64,000 nucleotides of DNA from Actinernus sp. WN-2022 (lineage: Eukaryota > Cnidaria > Anthozoa > Actiniaria > Actinernidae): positions 31,825,867-31,889,866 of the forward strand of contig JAOWCC010001634.1 in NCBI GenBank assembly GCA_030867875.1, written 5' to 3'. Positions 61,476 to 64,000 of the stretch are shown piece by piece. A program made the translations under genes and the position numbers. The notes under the pieces are model-generated. The model had not been told where the DNA came from. It made no database searches and saw nothing but the letters and a program-made list of their open reading frames with translations. Every line of letters begins with the position of its first letter. Position 1 is the first letter of the stretch.

Positions 61476-61782
61476 GTCTACGTAGACACTGTGTACTTCA
61501 TGAACGCCAATCACTATATAATAATTTTATTAAACAGATACATTGGCAAAATGACAATAGAACATATACTAAATAAAGTCAAATACAATTTAACATCGAC
61601 ACTTCTTATAATAATTCTTTTGATAATTCCAAAATCTCATAAAAGTGCTTTGAAGAAAGTTTCATAATAGATTCATCTTTCATTGAAAGTAGATATAAAA
61701 AAATAAGGATTTATTATCGAAGAAACGAAAACTATCGTTACTATTATAAAGGAATTTGAGAAAAACCTCTCTCATCCTTAAC

Positions 61783-61857
61783 GGGCGTTGGCGGGCGTTG
61801 ACGGGCGTTGACGGGCGTTGACAGACGTTGACGGGCGTTGAAGGGCGGCGGGCGTTG
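61783..61857. repeat. 10-bp GC-rich minisatellite
   Basis: About seven copies of GACGGGCGTT with variants (GGCGGGCGTT, GACAGACGTT), in AT-rich surroundings. Confidence 0.85.
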
Positions 61858-61954
61858 GGTAGTAAAACCTATTATTGCTTTGGATCTTCAGATAAATTTA
61901 GTTGTAAGGGAGTTAATAAGAGATGTAATGAGATCGATAAAGAAAACTATCTAA

Positions 61955-62340
61955 ATGTGTTGCTCGGGTATCCATAAGGGTTTTCGTGTTGTCAACAACA
62001 CTATGTATACTTGTCCGGTGCCGAATTGTGGATCAAAATATTTAGTGAAACTTTCCAATCATTTATCGCAAGTACATACCTTATCACCAGAGGAGCACAA
62101 GTATTATTTACAAGAAGCAAAATTACAAAAATCTAAAGTGGTTCGAGTTTATAACCAATCAGCTAATTCATTGCTCTTTTCAGATAGTATAAATAGGTTT
62201 TCTTTATTACTCGGGCCAGGCCTTCGGCTGGCTCGAGTCAGAAATCGCAAGTTTTTATTTTTTGTGTCGAGATTTTGCGCCGTCAACCAATCAGATTTCG
62301 ACTGGTCACGTGACACGTACGTTGCGCCAGCCATGTGACG
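61955..62340 (+). CDS. Short zinc-finger-like ORF
   Basis: First 72 residues look genuine: YTCPVPNCGSKYLVKLSNHL followed by SQVHTLSPEEHKYYLQEAKL, a C-x4-C-x12-H-x4-H finger. The rest (after VVRVY) is of poorer quality, read from a repeat-like region (CTCGGGCCAGGCCTTCGGC). Fingers like this occur in cnidarian transposon-related ORFs. No exon boundaries were determined. Confidence 0.4.
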
Positions 62341-62586
62341 TGAACAGTGTGGACAACATTTTATGGCGACGAGTGGGAGTTTTGACTTAGCAAAACCTTT
62401 AATATCAGCTGTTTTTTGTGTAAACCAAAGGTTCCTTTAAGTGCAATACCAAGATTTTTGTCTTTTCTAATAAAAGCTGAGAGGTGTTTCACGGGCTTTG
62501 GACGGGAATTTATCACATATCCAGATCCACTCAAGGATCCTCTCGTGACATAGATGTCTAAGATCTGATCAACACTAAATGACTAA

Positions 62587-62965
62587 TAGCGATACTTACT
62601 GTGACGTCACACAGGGCAGTCACGCCACATTTGTTGCTTTCTGTGGTTGGCAGAAGCGAAGCGTGAACCCAGTCAGATGCTTATAAAATATCACAGGTCG
62701 GTGTTTATTCATCACCAAATTACTTTCTTGTTCTTCCAAAATGCAAGCAAGCCCTTTCATCGAAGCTTAAGTGCTCTTAACTTATAAGTCTTATAAAGGA
62801 ATTAAGATTTGGAATCAGAATTGAGACTTTAGATGTATTTTCTGAGGCCTAAATCGCTAGTTCCCATACAAATCATACAAACACATGGTTTTTTTTGCCA
62901 ACCACATTATATATGCAAATATATAAATGACGTCAGTGTTTACAAACAGTAAGTATCGCTATACT
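62587..62965. repeat. MITE-like element with inverted ends
   Basis: AATAGCGATACTTACTGTGACGTCAC at the left (first 20 bases paired) and GACGTCA...ACAGTAAGTATCGCTAT at the right, about 370 bases apart. Confidence 0.6.
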
Positions 62966-62969
62966 GAAG

Positions 62970-64000
62970 TAATAGGACTGAGACAACAGTTTGTAGATGT
63001 AAGTAGCTAAACTGAACATGATAACTTTTATACCAATTGACTGTGGTTGTGTTGTTATTCATTGTTATTAACCTCTCGGAAAGTATAGTAGAAATGACCC
63101 GATTTCTCGCGATTTCTCAGTTCTCGATCTGACAGGGTCCTTTTAAAATATTATATGCACATGTTTTTATAAATTCGGGAACGAAAAGGCGTGAACTCTA
63201 CCCTGGGTTCTCACTTCGCAAAGCTTAGGCACTTCGCCTTCTCTTTCCGTTAACAATAGGAAATGGACAATCTGAAATCTACAATCGGAAATCTACAATC
63301 TGAAATCTACAATGAACCTAAAATGTTTACCGTCTCGTTTTTCTCGGCCAATGGAAATCGAGATACCGTGGTGCTGTAATCGTTTCGGCAGCAGAGGTAA
63401 GGAGTCGGGTTGAACTTCTCGAAACGAGCGATAGTATTGGCCTACCCAACAATAGAAAACAGCCTAGTGTTACCCTCTTTAAATAGTTATTTTCCAAGTG
63501 GTTTACATGCATGGAATCAACACACAATATTTTATTAAACATTAGGGACTAGTCAAAAACTAGCAGGGGAGATGCAGGGGGGGTCTTGCCAGTCAGCAAA
63601 AAACAGCCTCACAAACTCTGTTAAAGTAAGCTAAATTATAGAGTTTTCAAAAATTTCCCATTCCTTCAGTTTTAAAGATATGAACCTAAAACTTGGGCTT
63701 TTTACTAATTTTCGCTTGCTCTTGTCCTGCAAAGGGCCTATTATCTGTAAAACTTTGTAATTAGAAGCTCCCGTAAGGGACCATGACCACCTTTGGGGGT
63801 TGAGAATTGGAAGGTGGAAAATAGCATTTACAAACAGTTTTTTTTAATAACACTACCAATCTCATTCAAGTTCCTTTAAATATATGAATTAAGATTTGTT
63901 TGCCATCTAGTACAACCATGTGATTGCATTCCTGTAAAAGATCCATTCCATTATATGTAATTTATCACGAGCATGAGTAGTGAATCAATTATCCAATTCC
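62970..64000. other. No gene seen; repeat copy at 63560-63745
   Basis: Contains a short direct repeat (AATCTGAAATCTACAATC at 63270-63310) and the second copy of the dispersed repeat described at 54500. Otherwise AT-rich spacer to the window end. Confidence 0.4.

Overview
The window is animal nuclear DNA. It is AT-rich, gene-sparse, full of short spliced exons and heavily loaded with transposons. Several features together suggest an anthozoan cnidarian, probably a coral or sea anemone: CR1/Jockey-like LINE fragments, an IS3-like (IS3EU-type) DNA transposon, tRNA-derived SINE pieces, many foldback MITEs and a full-length Polinton/Maverick. The taxon is an inference; nothing here names a species.

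Left part (1-30.67 kb): a broken LINE (1-1100); a small spliced coiled-coil gene on the minus strand (6648-3147); and a plus-strand tandem cluster of three spliced genes for secreted ten-cysteine proteins of the colipase/prokineticin type. Copy A has exons at 7619, 16474 and 17341. Copy B has exons at 23314, 23474 and 24866. Copy C has exons at 28855 and 29390, and its first exon was not found. Intron 1 of copy A holds a complete 6161-bp IS3EU-type transposon (10013-16173, 6-bp target duplication AGCTTG) that carries both a DDE transposase and a broken HECT ubiquitin ligase. Also present are a second LINE, a 77-bp satellite (about 18 copies), nested 90-bp hairpin repeats and several foldbacks.

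Centre (30,681-50,789): a 20,109-bp Polinton with a perfect 6-bp target duplication (GTCATG) and terminal inverted repeats of about 1 kb. Plus-strand genes run from 32 to 40.8 kb in a tight row: integrase, a duplicated virion-type protein, a basic Gly/Ala-rich protein, major capsid protein, adenovirus-type protease, packaging ATPase and several basic late-type proteins. The spliced protein-primed DNA polymerase B gene runs the other way (45,541-40,874). The right arm (46.3-49.2 kb) looks like an alternatively spliced accessory unit: one CCAAT/TATA-like promoter and small leader exons feed three possible last exons, one F-box-like and two RING-like, all entered in the same phase.

The Polinton is a decayed copy. 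The integrase and one virion gene are frameshifted, the ATPase has no proper Walker A in frame, and PolB has lost the stretch that should hold motif B. One RING exon is split by a 459-bp MITE. The protease has an in-frame TGA exactly where the nucleophilic cysteine is expected. The capsid gene is intact.

Right part (50.8-64 kb): no confident host gene. It holds SINE pieces, a 4.4-kb TTAA-flanked element with about 600-bp inverted ends, a dimeric 330-bp higher-order satellite (59.6-61.5 kb), a 10-bp GC-rich minisatellite and one short zinc-finger-like ORF.
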